Positions 1 to 8,743 of a DNA stretch of 48,322 nucleotides are shown piece after piece. Positions within the stretch are counted from its first letter, which is position 1. Each line of letters opens with the position of its first letter. A program made the translations under genes and the position numbers. The notes beneath the pieces are model-generated. The model was not told the DNA's origin. It worked only from the letters and a program-made list of their open reading frames with translations, and did not search any database. This DNA is from DASVXQ01 sp046727955 (GTDB lineage: Bacteria > Actinomycetota > CALGFH01). Where the stretch lies: positions 1 through 48,322 of the forward strand of contig JBKPDO010000086.1 of the NCBI GenBank assembly GCA_046727955.1, in the 5' to 3' direction.

Positions 1-63
1 GACCAGTACCAGCGCCGGACCGACCGGCTGATCCCGGTGGTGATCCTCGAGCGCGCGGCGTGA
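1..63 (+). CDS. C-terminus of a deazaflavin (F420)-dependent nitroreductase family protein (partial)
   Basis: The window opens inside a reading frame that ends at a TGA at 61-63. The 20 visible residues (DQYQRRTDRLIPVVILERAA) match the usual end of the DDN-like F420-dependent nitroreductase family, where a YQxRTxRxIPVVxLE tail closes the split beta-barrel. The flavin-binding part is outside the window, so the assignment rests on this tail alone. The protein would be a cytoplasmic oxidoreductase. Confidence 0.55.
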   Translation, partial: DQYQRRTDRLIPVVILERAA

Positions 64-374
64 TGACGCCGTGCCTCCCCTCCTGTGGCGCCTGGCGCAC
101 GCGAGCCGGACTCCACCGCGGGTGACGTACGTGCTGCACGACAACCAGCAGCGGCTGCACTGGGCCTTGGGGTAGGCCTCATTGCTGGCGCGGGGCAACC
201 GTCTCGACCGTCGCCCGACGCGTGGGTCGTGCGCCACGATTGACTCGGTGGACTGCTTCATGGGTATGCGCAGGTCGCATGAGGTGACCCAATATCTGGC
301 ACCCACAGGTTGGGCGTAAGGTACGACTGTCCTTGTGGCCGTCCTTGAAGTCTCGAACGCAAGGTTATCTGTCT
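64..374. other. Intergenic stretch without a supported gene
   Basis: Between the nitroreductase end and the lipoprotein gene I see only short open frames. One of about 34 codons ends at 172-174 and has no family resemblance. The promoter of the downstream lipoprotein gene presumably lies here, but I cannot point to clear -35/-10 boxes. Confidence 0.4.
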
Positions 375-1409
375 GTGCGCCGTCTCGTTCCAGCTGTCAG
401 CCTGGCTGTCGTCCTGCTCATTGCGGGCTGTGGGAAGTCCTCTGGCCCCTCCGAGCTGCGCCAGGACCAGGCCGCGGTGGTCAACGGCGTCAGCATCTCC
501 GTCGACAAGCTCACCGCGGTGGCCAAGGCCGATCAGGCCGCCGCGGCGGCCGGCCAGCAGCAGGGCGCGCCGCCGAGCGGCGCCGAGCTGAACCGCCAGG
601 CGCTGGGAGAGCTGGTGCAGTCCGAGATCGTCCTGCAGGGCGCCAGGCAGCGGGGCGTCAGCGTCAGCGACGCCGACATCGCCGCGCGGCTCGACCAGAT
701 CCGCGCGCAGGTCGCCGAGCAGAACGCCAACTTCGACCAGCTGCTCGCGCAGCGAAGCCTCACCCTCCAGCTACTGATCGACCAGTTGCGCCCGCAGATC
801 GCTGCCCAGCGGATCGGCGCGAAGCTCGTCCCATCCAAGATCAGCGATGCCGACCTCGCCAAGCGTCGGGCCTCCTTCCCGGAGCTGCACGTGCGCCACA
901 TCCTGCTGAAGGACAGGGCGACCGCCGACATGGTGCGCGCCCGGCTGGTGGCTGGCGGTGACTGGGCCAAGCTCGCCAAGCAGTACTCCCAGGATCCCGG
1001 CAGCAAGGACAAGGGCGGTGACCTGGGCTACACGAGCAAGGGCGCGACGGTGCCGCCATTCGACAAGGCCGCCTTCGCCCTCGCCGGGCAAGGAAGCTGC
1101 AAGGGCAAGACCGGTGGCGCCTGTGCCTCGCCGGTGTCGCAGCCGGTCAAGAGCCAGTTCGGCTATCACGTGATCCAGGTGCTGGGCACGCGCCTGCCCG
1201 CGGTGGACGACCAGCTCCGCGAGAAGGTGGAGCCGGGCCTGCAGCAGCGCCGGCAGGAGGCGCTGCAGCGCTGGTTCAAGGACCTCGCCGCCAAGGCCCA
1301 GGTCCGGATCAACCCGACCTACGGCAGCTGGGACGCGGCGGCCGCGAGGGTCGTGGACCCCAACGCGGCGCCGACCACCGCGCCGTCGGCGCCGTCGAGC
1401 GGCCCCTGA
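375..1409 (+). CDS. Secreted peptidyl-prolyl isomerase lipoprotein (SurA N-like plus PpiC rotamase)
   Basis: A 344-residue exported lipoprotein. From the GTG at 375 it starts VRRLVPAVSLAVVLLIAGC, a short signal peptide with a lipobox (LIAGC), so it should be lipidated on the extracellular face of the membrane. An upstream in-frame TTG at 333 would add 14 residues in front of the signal peptide, so 375 is preferred. Residues about 30-150 form a helical SurA-like chaperone region (VVNGVSISVDKL, then long helices). Residues about 170-275 are a PpiC/parvulin domain (HVRHILLKD, YSQDPGSKDKGGDLGY, FGYHVIQVLG). An insertion with two cysteines (SCKGKTGGACAS) inside the parvulin fold could form a disulphide. 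The tail is Pro/Ala/Ser rich. The expected role is folding of secreted proteins, as for PrsA/SurA. It appears monocistronic. Confidence 0.85.
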   Translation: MRRLVPAVSLAVVLLIAGCGKSSGPSELRQDQAAVVNGVSISVDKLTAVAKADQAAAAAGQQQGAPPSGAELNRQALGELVQSEIVLQGARQRGVSVSDADIAARLDQIRAQVAEQNANFDQLLAQRSLTLQLLIDQLRPQIAAQRIGAKLVPSKISDADLAKRRASFPELHVRHILLKDRATADMVRARLVAGGDWAKLAKQYSQDPGSKDKGGDLGYTSKGATVPPFDKAAFALAGQGSCKGKTGGACASPVSQPVKSQFGYHVIQVLGTRLPAVDDQLREKVEPGLQQRRQEALQRWFKDLAAKAQVRINPTYGSWDAAAARVVDPNAAPTTAPSAPSSGP

Positions 1410-1451
1410 CCCTCAGCCCGAGGTGCGAAACGGGCCGTGTGGTGCCGGATA

Positions 1452-1812
1452 GGCGCTGTTGCACCTGCGGTGATCGAGGCCGGAGCAGGCAGCCTGTCGC
1501 CACGAGAACCCGCCGTCCCGCCCTGCGCCTCTCACTGACTGCGCCTTCGCCGGCTTCTGCTTTTCCTTCGACGTGATCGTGCTGGCGCGGCTGTGGCCGA
1601 TGCGTGGCCTCAAGCAGGACCGGAACGCCAGGGTAATCGTCGTCGGGCACGCCTTCGTCCAGAACGTTCGGCGGGGACACGACGAGCTGGCAACTGGGGA
1701 GCCAGCGACCCGGCGGCTGGCGGTGGCATTCGATGAGCTGGCCTTGGCGATCTGACCGAGGACCGAGGTCGCCGCTTCAACCTGCCCTGGGTCAGTGCAA
1801 CGCAACAGCGTC
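1452..1812 (+). mobile_element. Internally deleted IS6-family element (about 360 bp)
   Basis: The left end reads GGCGCTGTTGCACCTGCGG (1452-1470) and the right end GCAACAGCGTC (1802-1812). These form the ...GCTGTTGC terminal inverted repeat typical of IS6/IS26-type elements. Between them only the last part of a DDE transposase survives. No 8-bp target duplication is visible, so the element is old or rearranged. Confidence 0.6.
1573..1755 (+). pseudogene. C-terminal fragment of an IS6-family DDE transposase
   Basis: Sixty residues (MIVLARLWPMRGLKQDRNAR, then GHAFVQNVRRGHDELA and a terminal AFDELALAI) match the C-terminal end of actinobacterial and archaeal IS6-type transposases, where MRGLK/RTAR and a GHAFxQNxRRGHYEL stretch follow the catalytic glutamate. 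The two catalytic aspartates and the HTH are absent, so this is a non-functional remnant. It lies between IS6-like inverted repeats at 1452 and 1812. Confidence 0.65.
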
Positions 1813-2091
1813 GGCACGCGACCGGCTCGGCAGAGACATCACGGGAACTGGCACCGTGGTCAACTTATCGGGGTCCGTCCGGGCGCTCATGCGCTTGCCG
1901 ACTGGCTCCAGCGCAGCCGGGCGACGCCGGGGCCGGGGTGGTGCGCGGCCGGCCCCTGGCCGCCTGGCCTTTTGTGGAGTAGCCGCCATGTGCGTCTTGT
2001 TTGTCACCAGCTGTTCGGTTTTACTCATACCGGCAGAGCTAGCGGTGTGAACCGGACGGCCACGGCGCCGCCCGGAGGAACAGGGGGAGTC

Positions 2092-3783
2092 ATGCTTGGC
2101 AGATCCGCGACCCGTGGTCGCCGCCGCCGCCTCACCGCCCTGATCACCCTGACCGCCGTCATCGCGGTGGCCGCCGTGTCGCTGGCCAGCACTCTTGCCG
2201 CCGCCACCCCTGCCAGCGCCAGCGCGGCGCCAGCGCCCCGGGTCCTGTGGTCGCCGTGCGAGGGTGGCGGCTTTGAATGCGCCACGGTGCCCGTGCCGCT
2301 GGACTATGACCAGCCGGGCGGCGCCAGCATCCTGCTCTCGCTGGTGCGGCTGCGTGCCACCGACCCGGACCGGCGGATCGGCTCGCTGCTGGTCAACCCC
2401 GGCGGGCCGGGCGGCTCCGGGGTCGACCTGGTGCTGGGTGCGGGCGAGTTCTTCCCCCCGGAGATCCGCGCGCGGTTCGACCTGGTGGGGTTCGACCCGC
2501 GCGGCGTCGGCCGCAGCACGCCCGTGCGGTGCTTTGGCACGCCGCGCCAGTGGGGGCCTGCGTTCTGGGCCGAGCTGCCGCTGACGCCGTCAGGAGTCGA
2601 GGTCGTGGCCGCCGCCGACGGTTACCTGGCCGACGCGTGCCAGCAGCGTGCCGGCCGCATCATCGACCACATGAGCACCGCCGACGTCGCGCGGGACATG
2701 GACCTGCTGCGGGCCGCCCTGGGCGATGAGCGGCTGAGCTTCCTGGGCTTTTCCTATGGTTCGATGCTGGGCACGACCTACGCCAACCTGTTCCCCGACC
2801 GGGTGCGGGCCGTCGTGGTCGATGGCGTGCTGGACCCGGTCGCCTGGACGACCGGCGCGGCCGGCCAGCAGGACCTGCCGTTCTCGACGCGGCTGCGGTC
2901 CGACCAGGGCGCGCAGGCGACCCTTGGCGAGTTCTTCCGCCTGTGCGACCAGGCGGGCCCCGACTGCGCCTTCTCGGGCGACTCGGCGGCGCGGTTCGCC
3001 GCGCTGCGCCAGCGGCTGCTCGCGGGCCCGATCCTCGTCAAGCTCGACGGGGAGAGCTTCCCGTTCACCTACACGGACCTGATCTTCTCCACCCTTGGCG
3101 CGCTGTACAGTCCCTTCGCCTGGCCCTTCCAGGCCGAGTTCCTGGCGCTGGTGGAGGCCTCGGCAGCCCCGGCGGTGCTTGGCGCCGCGCTGGCTGATGT
3201 GCGCGTGAGCCTGGGGTATGTCAACAAGCGCGGCTTCCCGCGGTACCCGAACTTCCTGGAAGGCTTCCCCGCGGTGGCGTGCTCGGACTCCGACAACCCC
3301 GACAGCCATGCTGCCTGGTTCGCCGCCGCCGAGGACGCCGAGGCACGGTTTGGCTACTTCGGCCGGGCGTGGACCTGGGTCTCCAGCATCTGCGCGGTGT
3401 GGCCGGGTGTGGCAGCCGACCGCTACACCGGCCCCTGGACCGCCGACACGGCCAACCCCGTCCTGGTGGTCGGCAACTACTTCGACCCGGCGACCCGCTA
3501 CCAGGGGGCGCAGACGGTCGCCGGGCTGCTGCCGAACTCGCGGCTGCTGTCGTATGCCGGCTGGGGCCACACCGTCTACTGGGGCGTGTCGAGCTGCGTG
3601 GACGCCGCGGTGAACGCCTACCTCATCGACGGCGCGCTGCCGGCCCAGGGCACCGTCTGCCAGCCGGAGATCAACCCGTTCCCGCCGGTGGAGCCCAACC
3701 CGGTCGCTGTCGGCGCCGAGCTGCGCCGGACGGGCAGGGCGGCGCTGCTGCCGGAGGCGACCAAGCGCGCGCTGCGGGGGTGA
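2092..3783 (+). CDS. Secreted alpha/beta hydrolase, TAP-like (tripeptidyl aminopeptidase family)
   Basis: A 563-residue exported serine hydrolase. The ATG at 2092 follows a GGAGGAACAGGGGGAG purine-rich ribosome-binding region. Residues 1-45 are an Arg-rich n-region, a hydrophobic core (LITLTAVIAVAAVSLASTLA) and an ASASA cleavage site. The mature protein has the oxyanion-side NPGGPGGSG, the RRNA-like FDPRGVGRSTPVRC, the nucleophile elbow GFSYGSMLG, an acid at NYFDPATRY and the histidine at YAGWGHTVY. The C-terminal part is the TAP C-terminal (Abhydrolase_4) region. Members cleave tripeptides or short peptides from exported proteins, or act as esterases; the substrate cannot be read here. An apparent longer open frame back to 1795 overlaps the IS6 remnant and lacks a signal peptide at its front. 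Confidence 0.88.
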   Translation: MLGRSATRGRRRRLTALITLTAVIAVAAVSLASTLAAATPASASAAPAPRVLWSPCEGGGFECATVPVPLDYDQPGGASILLSLVRLRATDPDRRIGSLLVNPGGPGGSGVDLVLGAGEFFPPEIRARFDLVGFDPRGVGRSTPVRCFGTPRQWGPAFWAELPLTPSGVEVVAAADGYLADACQQRAGRIIDHMSTADVARDMDLLRAALGDERLSFLGFSYGSMLGTTYANLFPDRVRAVVVDGVLDPVAWTTGAAGQQDLPFSTRLRSDQGAQATLGEFFRLCDQAGPDCAFSGDSAARFAALRQRLLAGPILVKLDGESFPFTYTDLIFSTLGALYSPFAWPFQAEFLALVEASAAPAVLGAALADVRVSLGYVNKRGFPRYPNFLEGFPAVACSDSDNPDSHAAWFAAAEDAEARFGYFGRAWTWVSSICAVWPGVAADRYTGPWTADTANPVLVVGNYFDPATRYQGAQTVAGLLPNSRLLSYAGWGHTVYWGVSSCVDAAVNAYLIDGALPAQGTVCQPEINPFPPVEPNPVAVGAELRRTGRAALLPEATKRALRG

Positions 3784-3947
3784 CGCGAGCACAGGCGAGC
3801 CGACAGCTTGGGAATCATCGCCGCACGCGTCCTCAGTTGCCGAACCTGAGCTGCTTGGCTCCCTTCCCGCGCCCCCTTTCAGCATCCTGTCAGAGGTCTC
3901 CCAATGAGGGCGAGAACTCCCGTCGGGCCGCCGAGCGAGACCGAAGC
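3784..3947. other. Intergenic stretch, no gene seen
   Basis: The region lies between the convergent ends of the TAP-like hydrolase gene and the broken HTH-repeat gene. I see no stable hairpin with a T tract and no supported open frame. Confidence 0.4.
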
Positions 3948-4810
3948 TCAGTCGCGCAGCCCGAGCCGCTGGAGCTACTGGTCCAGCCATGACCCACCCC
4001 AAGCTCGGCGCACAGCCGCCGCACCGACCAGCCCCGCCCCACATACCGATCCTGCAGATACGGCCTCCAGCGCCGCGAAGCCAAGCTCGGCCAGGCGCCT
4101 GGCAGCGCTGCTGGACCGCCCGCGCCTGCATCTGAGGTCCGCTGGCCGTCGTGGCGGCGGCGCGCCGCCGCCGGGTCGGCGCCACCCGCCGAACCTGATG
4201 CACCTCCAGCAGGCGCCGCAGAGTGCTGGACACGGCGCCAAGCTCGCCCCCCACCTCCTCCACGGTCCACGCCCTGGTGACCAGCCGGTCCACCAGGTAG
4301 GCCCGCACGCCCTTGAAGCCCAGCTCGGCCACCCGGGCGGCGCGCTGCTGGGCGGCACGCTGACGCTGGTGGGCGAGCTGCTCGCGGCGAGGTGGCTGGT
4401 GGAGGTGCTGGTCGCTGATGGCACGGCGGATGGCTGGCTGGGTGGTGCCAAGGTGGGTGGCGAGCTGGGGGATGCTCCAGCCGTCGTCCAGCAAGACCTG
4501 CAGGCACGCGCCGAGGTCGGCGAAGCCCAGGCGGCTGGCCTGCTGCTGGAGGTGGCGGCGGCGGCCATCGTCGACGGTGAAACCGCCCTTGATCGTCAGG
4601 CGGCGAGGCAAACGGGCTGCTGGTGGTGTTTCCCATGCGCTCGGAGTGCCGGGAGCCCCGCCGCTTGGGAGGTCCGCCCAGATGAAATCACCTGCGGTGA
4701 CGAGCGCATCGTCGGTAGGGGAGAGCCCACGCACGTGGGAAACGTCGCCGTCTGCCGGAATTCGAGGCGCAGGCGCTGGCGAGGGCGCGGGCACACCCAG
4801 GGCGTAGGCG
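3948..4810 (-). pseudogene. Broken gene for a protein with three tandem helix-turn-helix repeats
   Basis: Three related units can be read on the minus strand. Unit 1 (about 4554-4402) has SRLGFADLGACLQ followed by WSIPQLATHLGTTQPAIRRA. Unit 2 (about 4341-4177) has ELGFKGVRAYLVDRLVTRAW followed by TVEEVGGELGAVSSTLRRLL. Unit 3 begins as RRLAELGFAALEA in one frame and continues YLQDRYVGRGWSVRRLCAEL in another, then hits an in-frame TAG before LQRLGLRD. The consensus is LGFxxLxAYLxDRxxxRxW, a spacer, then a recognition helix ELGxxxxTxRRLL. Two frame changes and a stop make it non-functional. An intact two-unit relative lies at 44173-44877, and a scrap of the shared 5' region (NALVTAG-F) at 9742-9795. 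The function is unknown; a DNA-binding role is inferred from the HTH-like shape only. Confidence 0.6.
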
Positions 4811-4914
4811 GCCCAGACGCCCAGCTCAGGCCCATGATCCACGTTCTGGTACTGCACGGGCACCCGTTGGTGCCGGCCACGATCGACTTCTGGCACCCAC
4901 GGGTCAGCGCTGGG

Positions 4915-5989
4915 TCACTCGACATCCATCACGTGATGCGGGCGTCCCAGGTAGGCGACCAGACCGGGGGGCGCGTAGCGCGGGTCCTTGGCCCGGCGCT
5001 GCATTGCGGTTGAGGCCGCGTACTCGTGCACTGGGTCCTTTTTCCCGATGGGCCGCACGAAGGGCGGCAGCAGCCGGTAGAAGGCCGTTCGCGACTCGTG
5101 CAGCTCGCCCATCGCGTCGGGCCGCACGACGACCGCCTCGTTTGTTGCCCCCGCTGGAACCACGGAGGGGAAGCCGTCGGGTCGCAGGCCGAGCCCACAG
5201 AACCGAGCCCGGTCGGCCATCCAGAGCAGGGCGATGTCGGCCAGCGCCCCGTCGGGATAGCCGCCGCCCACGTCGCAGTGAACCCCGGCGAACCACACCT
5301 GCTCCAACCGCTGGTGCTGGGCATTCTCCTGCTGCCGCCAGACGGCTGGCTCGAACGGCCGGCGCTTCTCGTCGATCGCCAGCGCTTGGAACGCCGCGTC
5401 GACGGTCGTGCTCAGGTCGGTGTCGTGGAACTGCCAGCGGCGGTTGAAGGCGTTCACCCAGCGCAGGCCGTTGAGCGGGATGGCCAGCGCACCGACAGTG
5501 TCCCAGACGCCGATGAAGCGGATCCGCGTCTCGTGCGAGTAGGAGCGCCGGAACAGCTGCGACTCGGTTCCTCGAGGGTGGGCGGTCCGGTCGCGGTACA
5601 ACGCGTAGGCCGCGTCGAGCCGGTCGGCGTATTTGGACCGCAGAATGCCGGCGTTACGCACCAATCCAGCCGTGCTGCGCGCGGTGAACGCGCCGCGGCT
5701 GAAGCCGAAGAAAAACAGCTCGTCATCCGGCTCGAAGTTCGCGACGATGAAGCGATAGGTGTCCTTCACGTTGCGCGACAGGCCGAAACCGAGGGCGCCG
5801 CCGCGGAGCCGTTCCCAGCGGCTCGTGCCGACCCCTCGGTGGTAGAAGACGCGTGCTGTTTGCCGTCATCGCCGGTGTCGGCCACGGCCAGCGCGAGCTT
5901 CGTGACGTTCGTGGGGCACGGATGGCCCCGCTCTCCTGGTCCGGCGTATTCCAGGTGCCGTCACAGCAGAGCACCAGACGCTTCGACAT
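4915..5989 (-). pseudogene. DUF2235 alpha/beta-hydrolase gene with two single-base deletions
   Basis: The gene starts at ATG 5989 after a strong GGGAGGAGCC ribosome-binding site and reads MSKRLVLCCDGTWNTPDQE, the hallmark start of DUF2235 proteins (phospholipase-like hydrolases related to T6SS effector lipases). The frame is lost near 5920 (a C run one base short), giving TNVTKLALAVADTGDDGK in the second frame. It is lost again near 5857, after which YHRGVGTSRWERLRGG, the nucleophile motif FGFSRGAFTARSTAG and the rest run open to 4915. The family Asp/His residues (VWDTVGALAIP, HCDVGGGYPDG) are intact. Two deletions restored would give one protein of about 358 residues. This is either a young pseudogene or sequence error. 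Confidence 0.8.
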
Positions 5990-6294
5990 GGCTCCTCCCT
6001 GGGAACGGATGTCGCCATCACCACCGCGGTCGTTTCGCCACCGGGTCGATGCGGAATCCACCTGGAAGGTCGCCGCGTGGTGGCCTTCACCGGATTCGGT
6101 GCAGGACACCGCTGTTCTCAGCAGCCTGCATCGTGGTTGATAGGATCGGGCGATCGACGGGGCAAGTGTGGCGCCGGGCGACGGGTGGACCAGTTGCTGG
6201 GATCTGGGGCGGGATCATCCGATCGTCCGCCAAGATGAATGGGGCGTCCACGGCCTATCCTGGCTTGCCGATATCGAGCACGGTCAGATTGCGT
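5990..6294. other. Upstream region of the DUF2235 gene, no gene seen
   Basis: About 300 bases with no open frame showing family resemblance on either strand. It presumably contains the promoter of the leftward DUF2235 gene. Confidence 0.35.
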
Positions 6295-6468
6295 GGCGCT
6301 GTTGCATCTGGCGATCACCGCGCTCGGTGTCCTCCACTTGGTGCCTTGAACATGCCTCGTAACGTCCTCGATCGGCAGCTTTGAGTCGTTCTCGCGAGCC
6401 TCGGCGTGACGACAGCCTCCACCTTTGTGCTCGTCGGCGACGCCTTCCCCGCAGATGCAACAGTGTCC
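6295..6468. mobile_element. MITE-like 174-bp element with IS6-type terminal inverted repeats
   Basis: The left end GGCGCTGTTGCATCTG (6295-6310) and the right end CAGATGCAACAGTGTCC (6452-6468) share the inverted core CTGTTGCATCTG. The motif resembles the ends of the IS6-family remnant at 1452-1812. No transposase-like reading is present between the ends, so the element would depend on a transposase supplied elsewhere. No target duplication is visible. Confidence 0.5.
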
Positions 6469-6477
6469 TTGCAGGAC

Positions 6478-6506
6478 AGGAGGGGCGGCGACTCGCCGCC
6501 CCTCCT
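6478..6506. terminator. Strong hairpin downstream of the amidase/glucosaminidase gene
   Basis: A perfect 13-bp stem (6478-6490 with 6494-6506, AGGAGGGGCGGCG) with a 3-nt loop lies immediately after the leftward stop at 6513. The position and stem strength fit a GC-rich actinobacterial terminator. A T tract is lacking. Confidence 0.6.
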
Positions 6507-6512
6507 CGCTGG

Positions 6513-7325
6513 TCAGGCGGGCCCGGCGACCTGGTTGGCGATCCGGGCGGTCTTATCGGCGTACTGCGGGTCGGCCGCCCAGCGGCCCGCCAGCCCGCCC
6601 AGGGTGGGTGCCGCCCCTCGGAAGTCGTCCCGCAGCCGCCGAAAGTGCAGCGCCTCATCGATCAGGCTGCGTTGGCCCGGTGTCTCGGTGCCTGGCTTGA
6701 GGGCGTAGGCCGGCAGCCTGCCGAGCTGGGCGCGGACACCCACGTGGGCGCTGGGGAATTTGACCCCCGCGCCGGGCTCGCCGGTGACGCCGATGCCGGC
6801 CATGTTGTGGCGTGGCGGCTGCGACCAGAACGAGGTCAGGTGCGCGGTCTCCTCGATCATCTGGCTGGCCGCGATGAGCGGGTCCAGTCCGAGCGGGCTG
6901 GCGATGGCAAAGTAGTCGCCAGCGATCGCCTTCACATCGGCTGCGGAGTAGGCGCCGTGCGGGCGGGCCAGCAGGTAGGCGGTGACCTTGTAGCGGCACG
7001 GCGCGGCGGGGCCAGCAGCGAGCTTGACGGGCTGACCGTGCCCGGGTGTGGGCTGTGCGGCGGCACGAACGGCTTGCCGAAGTGCTCGCAGATGGCCTGG
7101 GCGATGGCTTCACCCGCCTTGCTGGCGTAGTCGGGCCGGCCGGAGGTCTGCTGGTCGGTGTGGTTGTCGACGGAGCTGACCTCGGGGATCATCGCCGGCA
7201 TACGCGTGTGATTCAGGAAGCCGAGGTTGCTTCGGGGCAACAGCCCGTCCCCGTGGCGGATGGTGAGGCCGAGCTGTTGGTGCAGCAGCGCCGCGATGCG
7301 CCGGCCAAGCTGATGAACTCGCCGG
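6513..7325 (-). pseudogene. Truncated N-acetylmuramoyl-L-alanine amidase (Amidase_3) with a glucosaminidase domain
   Basis: Two peptidoglycan-hydrolase modules follow one another. The amidase part keeps the C-terminal half: HQQLGLTIRHGDGLLPRSNL, LNHTRMPAMIPEVSSVDN (the glutamate of IPEV is the catalytic-type Glu) and YASKAGEAIAQAICEHFG. After one lost base near 7061 the frame continues through a Gln/Pro linker into a glucosaminidase-like domain (VTAYLLARPHGAYSAADVKA, IEETAHLTSFWSQPPRHNMAGIG), ending at 6513. The amidase N-terminal zinc-binding half is missing and replaced by an aldolase fragment at 7326-7502. With neither a signal peptide nor the zinc ligands, the gene should be dead. A terminator hairpin follows at 6478-6506. 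Confidence 0.7.
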
Positions 7326-7502
7326 CCCCCGGGTGGTGAACAGCAGCTCGCGCCAGGCGCGGCGATTCTCCTTGGTGGCGGCGACCTGGATGTACGCCAG
7401 GCGCTTGGCGATCGTGCCAGTGCTCTTGTCGGCGGCGAGGATTCCCTTCCCGGGGGCGACCAGCGCCCGTGCCGTGGTTGGGAGATCCTTCCTACCCCGC
7501 AT
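7326..7502 (-). pseudogene. N-terminal fragment of class I fructose-bisphosphate aldolase
   Basis: About 58 residues (LPTTARALVAPGKGILAADK, then TGTIAKRLAYIQVAATKENR and WRELLFTT) match the start of class I fructose-1,6-bisphosphate aldolase. The usual GKGILAADES has Lys in place of Glu. One base appears lost in a C run, after which PGAGEFIS can be read. The reading then passes directly into the amidase sequence at about 7325, so more than 80% of the aldolase is missing. This is a recombination scar, not a functional gene. Confidence 0.7.
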
Positions 7503-7617
7503 GACGCGGATCTCCCGCTCGACGTCACCGCATCCTTCAGGTGGGCCGGCTGGGTCTCGCGGTGCTCACCTCCAGCGCACGCCTGCTCGGGTTCCGACGC
7601 CGGACGGGGGGATCAGC

Positions 7618-8100
7618 ATGACCGACGCCAGAGACGTCTCACCGGACGAGGCCGTCTTGCTCATCGACGGGGCCCGCGAGCAAACGTCGACGATGCCGGA
7701 GAGATCTTCGCCGCCGCTCAACCGGGTGCTGTCTTCGGCCAGCCGGTCGACTCCGGCGGCTACACGCTCATCATGCCGCTGAGGTGAGCTGTGGTGGCGG
7801 CTTCGGCGTCGGCTTGGGCCGCGGCCCGGCGCCGAAGTCGGACGCGCGGCAATCGCCATCGACTGAGGCGGCGCCGCCCGCGAGCAAGCAGTCCATCGGG
7901 AGCGGCAGCGGCTTTGGAGGGAGCGGCGGGTCCACGGCGCGACTGGTTGCGATCATCGCCATCGGCCCGAACGGCGTGACGGTCAGACCGGTCGTGGACG
8001 TCACCAAGGTCGCCCTGGCCGCGCTGACCGTGCCGAGCGCCTCGACGGCAATGCTCGGGTCCGACGCGCGATGCGGAGGGCGGGCAAGCGCAGAAGCTGA
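7618..8100 (+). pseudogene. GerW/YtfJ-like sporulation-family protein with three single-base deletions
   Basis: Starting at ATG 7618 (MTDARDVSPDEAVLLIDGAR), the family sequence moves through three further frames: NVDDAGEIFAAAQPGAVFGQ with PVDSGGYTLIM, then EVSCGGGFGVGLGRGPAP with the Gly-rich GSGSGFGGSGGS and ARLVAIIAIGPNGVTVRPVV, and finally NARVRRAMRRAGKRRS to a TGA at 8098-8100. The order (ExxFGxxVxxGxxTVIP, Gly-rich loop, PVAVIxIGPDGVxVxPV) is that of the GerW/YtfJ family, which in Bacillus associates with spore germination and is widespread with unknown role in actinobacteria. Each frame change equals one missing base. It converges with the broken MBL gene at 8154. Confidence 0.65.
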
Positions 8101-8153
8101 GCCCACGGCCGGCTTCCTTGGACCGGAGGCGGTGCCGCGGCTCCCGCGGGCCT

Positions 8154-8695
8154 TCACGGCAACGGCACAAACGGCTCGCTCAGGTGCGGCGTCGCCAGGA
8201 TCGTGCGCCCGCGCTCGGCCAGGTCGTGCAGCACCGCCATCCGCGACGCGCGCGCAACGTCCGGGTCCGTCTCGTGCGCGTACGGCAGCCGCGGGTCGAC
8301 CAGTTGCACCGCGTGCACCAGAAGGTCCCCGGTAACCAGGACCACGCCGTCATCGGTTTCGAGAAGCACCGACTGGTGGCCCGGCGTGTGCCCGGGCGTG
8401 GCCACTACCCGCAACCCGGCGCCGAGCCTTGCCTCGCCGTCCACGGCGGAGAGCTGCCCACTGGCCCGCAATGGTTCGAGGAGCCACGTCTCCAGCCTTG
8501 GCGCCAGCCGCCCGATCGCCTCGATCTCGGTCCGCTGCATGAGGTAGCGGGCGTTGCGGAAGTACGCTGCGGAAAGGCCTCCTCGCGGGACTCGAAGAAC
8601 GGGCCTTCGCCGTCCTCCAGGGCAATCACGGCGGCGGCGCCGAAGATTCGGCTGGTCGGCATTGCCAGATCTTGCCACCTGCCGCGGACCGTCAT
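8154..8695 (-). pseudogene. MBL-fold metallo-hydrolase with its zinc-binding segment deleted
   Basis: The start (MTVRGRWQDLAMPTSRIFGA, then EGPFFESREEAFP) and the end (NARYLMQRTEIEAI, VVATPGHTPGHQSVLLETDD, VVLVTGDLLVHAVQL, PHLSEPF) are those of a metallo-beta-lactamase-fold hydrolase. The segment between them, which in relatives carries the HxHxDH zinc motif (about 90 residues), is missing, and the frame changes at the junction near 8615. The later ligands (ATPGHTPGH, TGDLL) remain. Without the first three histidines the enzyme cannot be active. Confidence 0.7.
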
Positions 8696-8743
8696 GGGGG
8701 AGTCTTTCTCGCCGGTGACCTCATCATGTCGATGGACCGCTGC

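Noticed and set aside
2590..4896. A 768-codon minus-strand frame running from the HTH-repeat pseudogene into the TAP-like hydrolase.
   Set aside because: Only its first 240 codons resemble the HTH-repeat family; the rest is the antisense of the hydrolase gene.
7784..8335. An intact 183-codon Gly-rich protein gene.
   Set aside because: Its first part is the third frame of the GerW-like gene, and its later part is antisense to the metallo-hydrolase; the family C-terminus continues in another frame to 8100.
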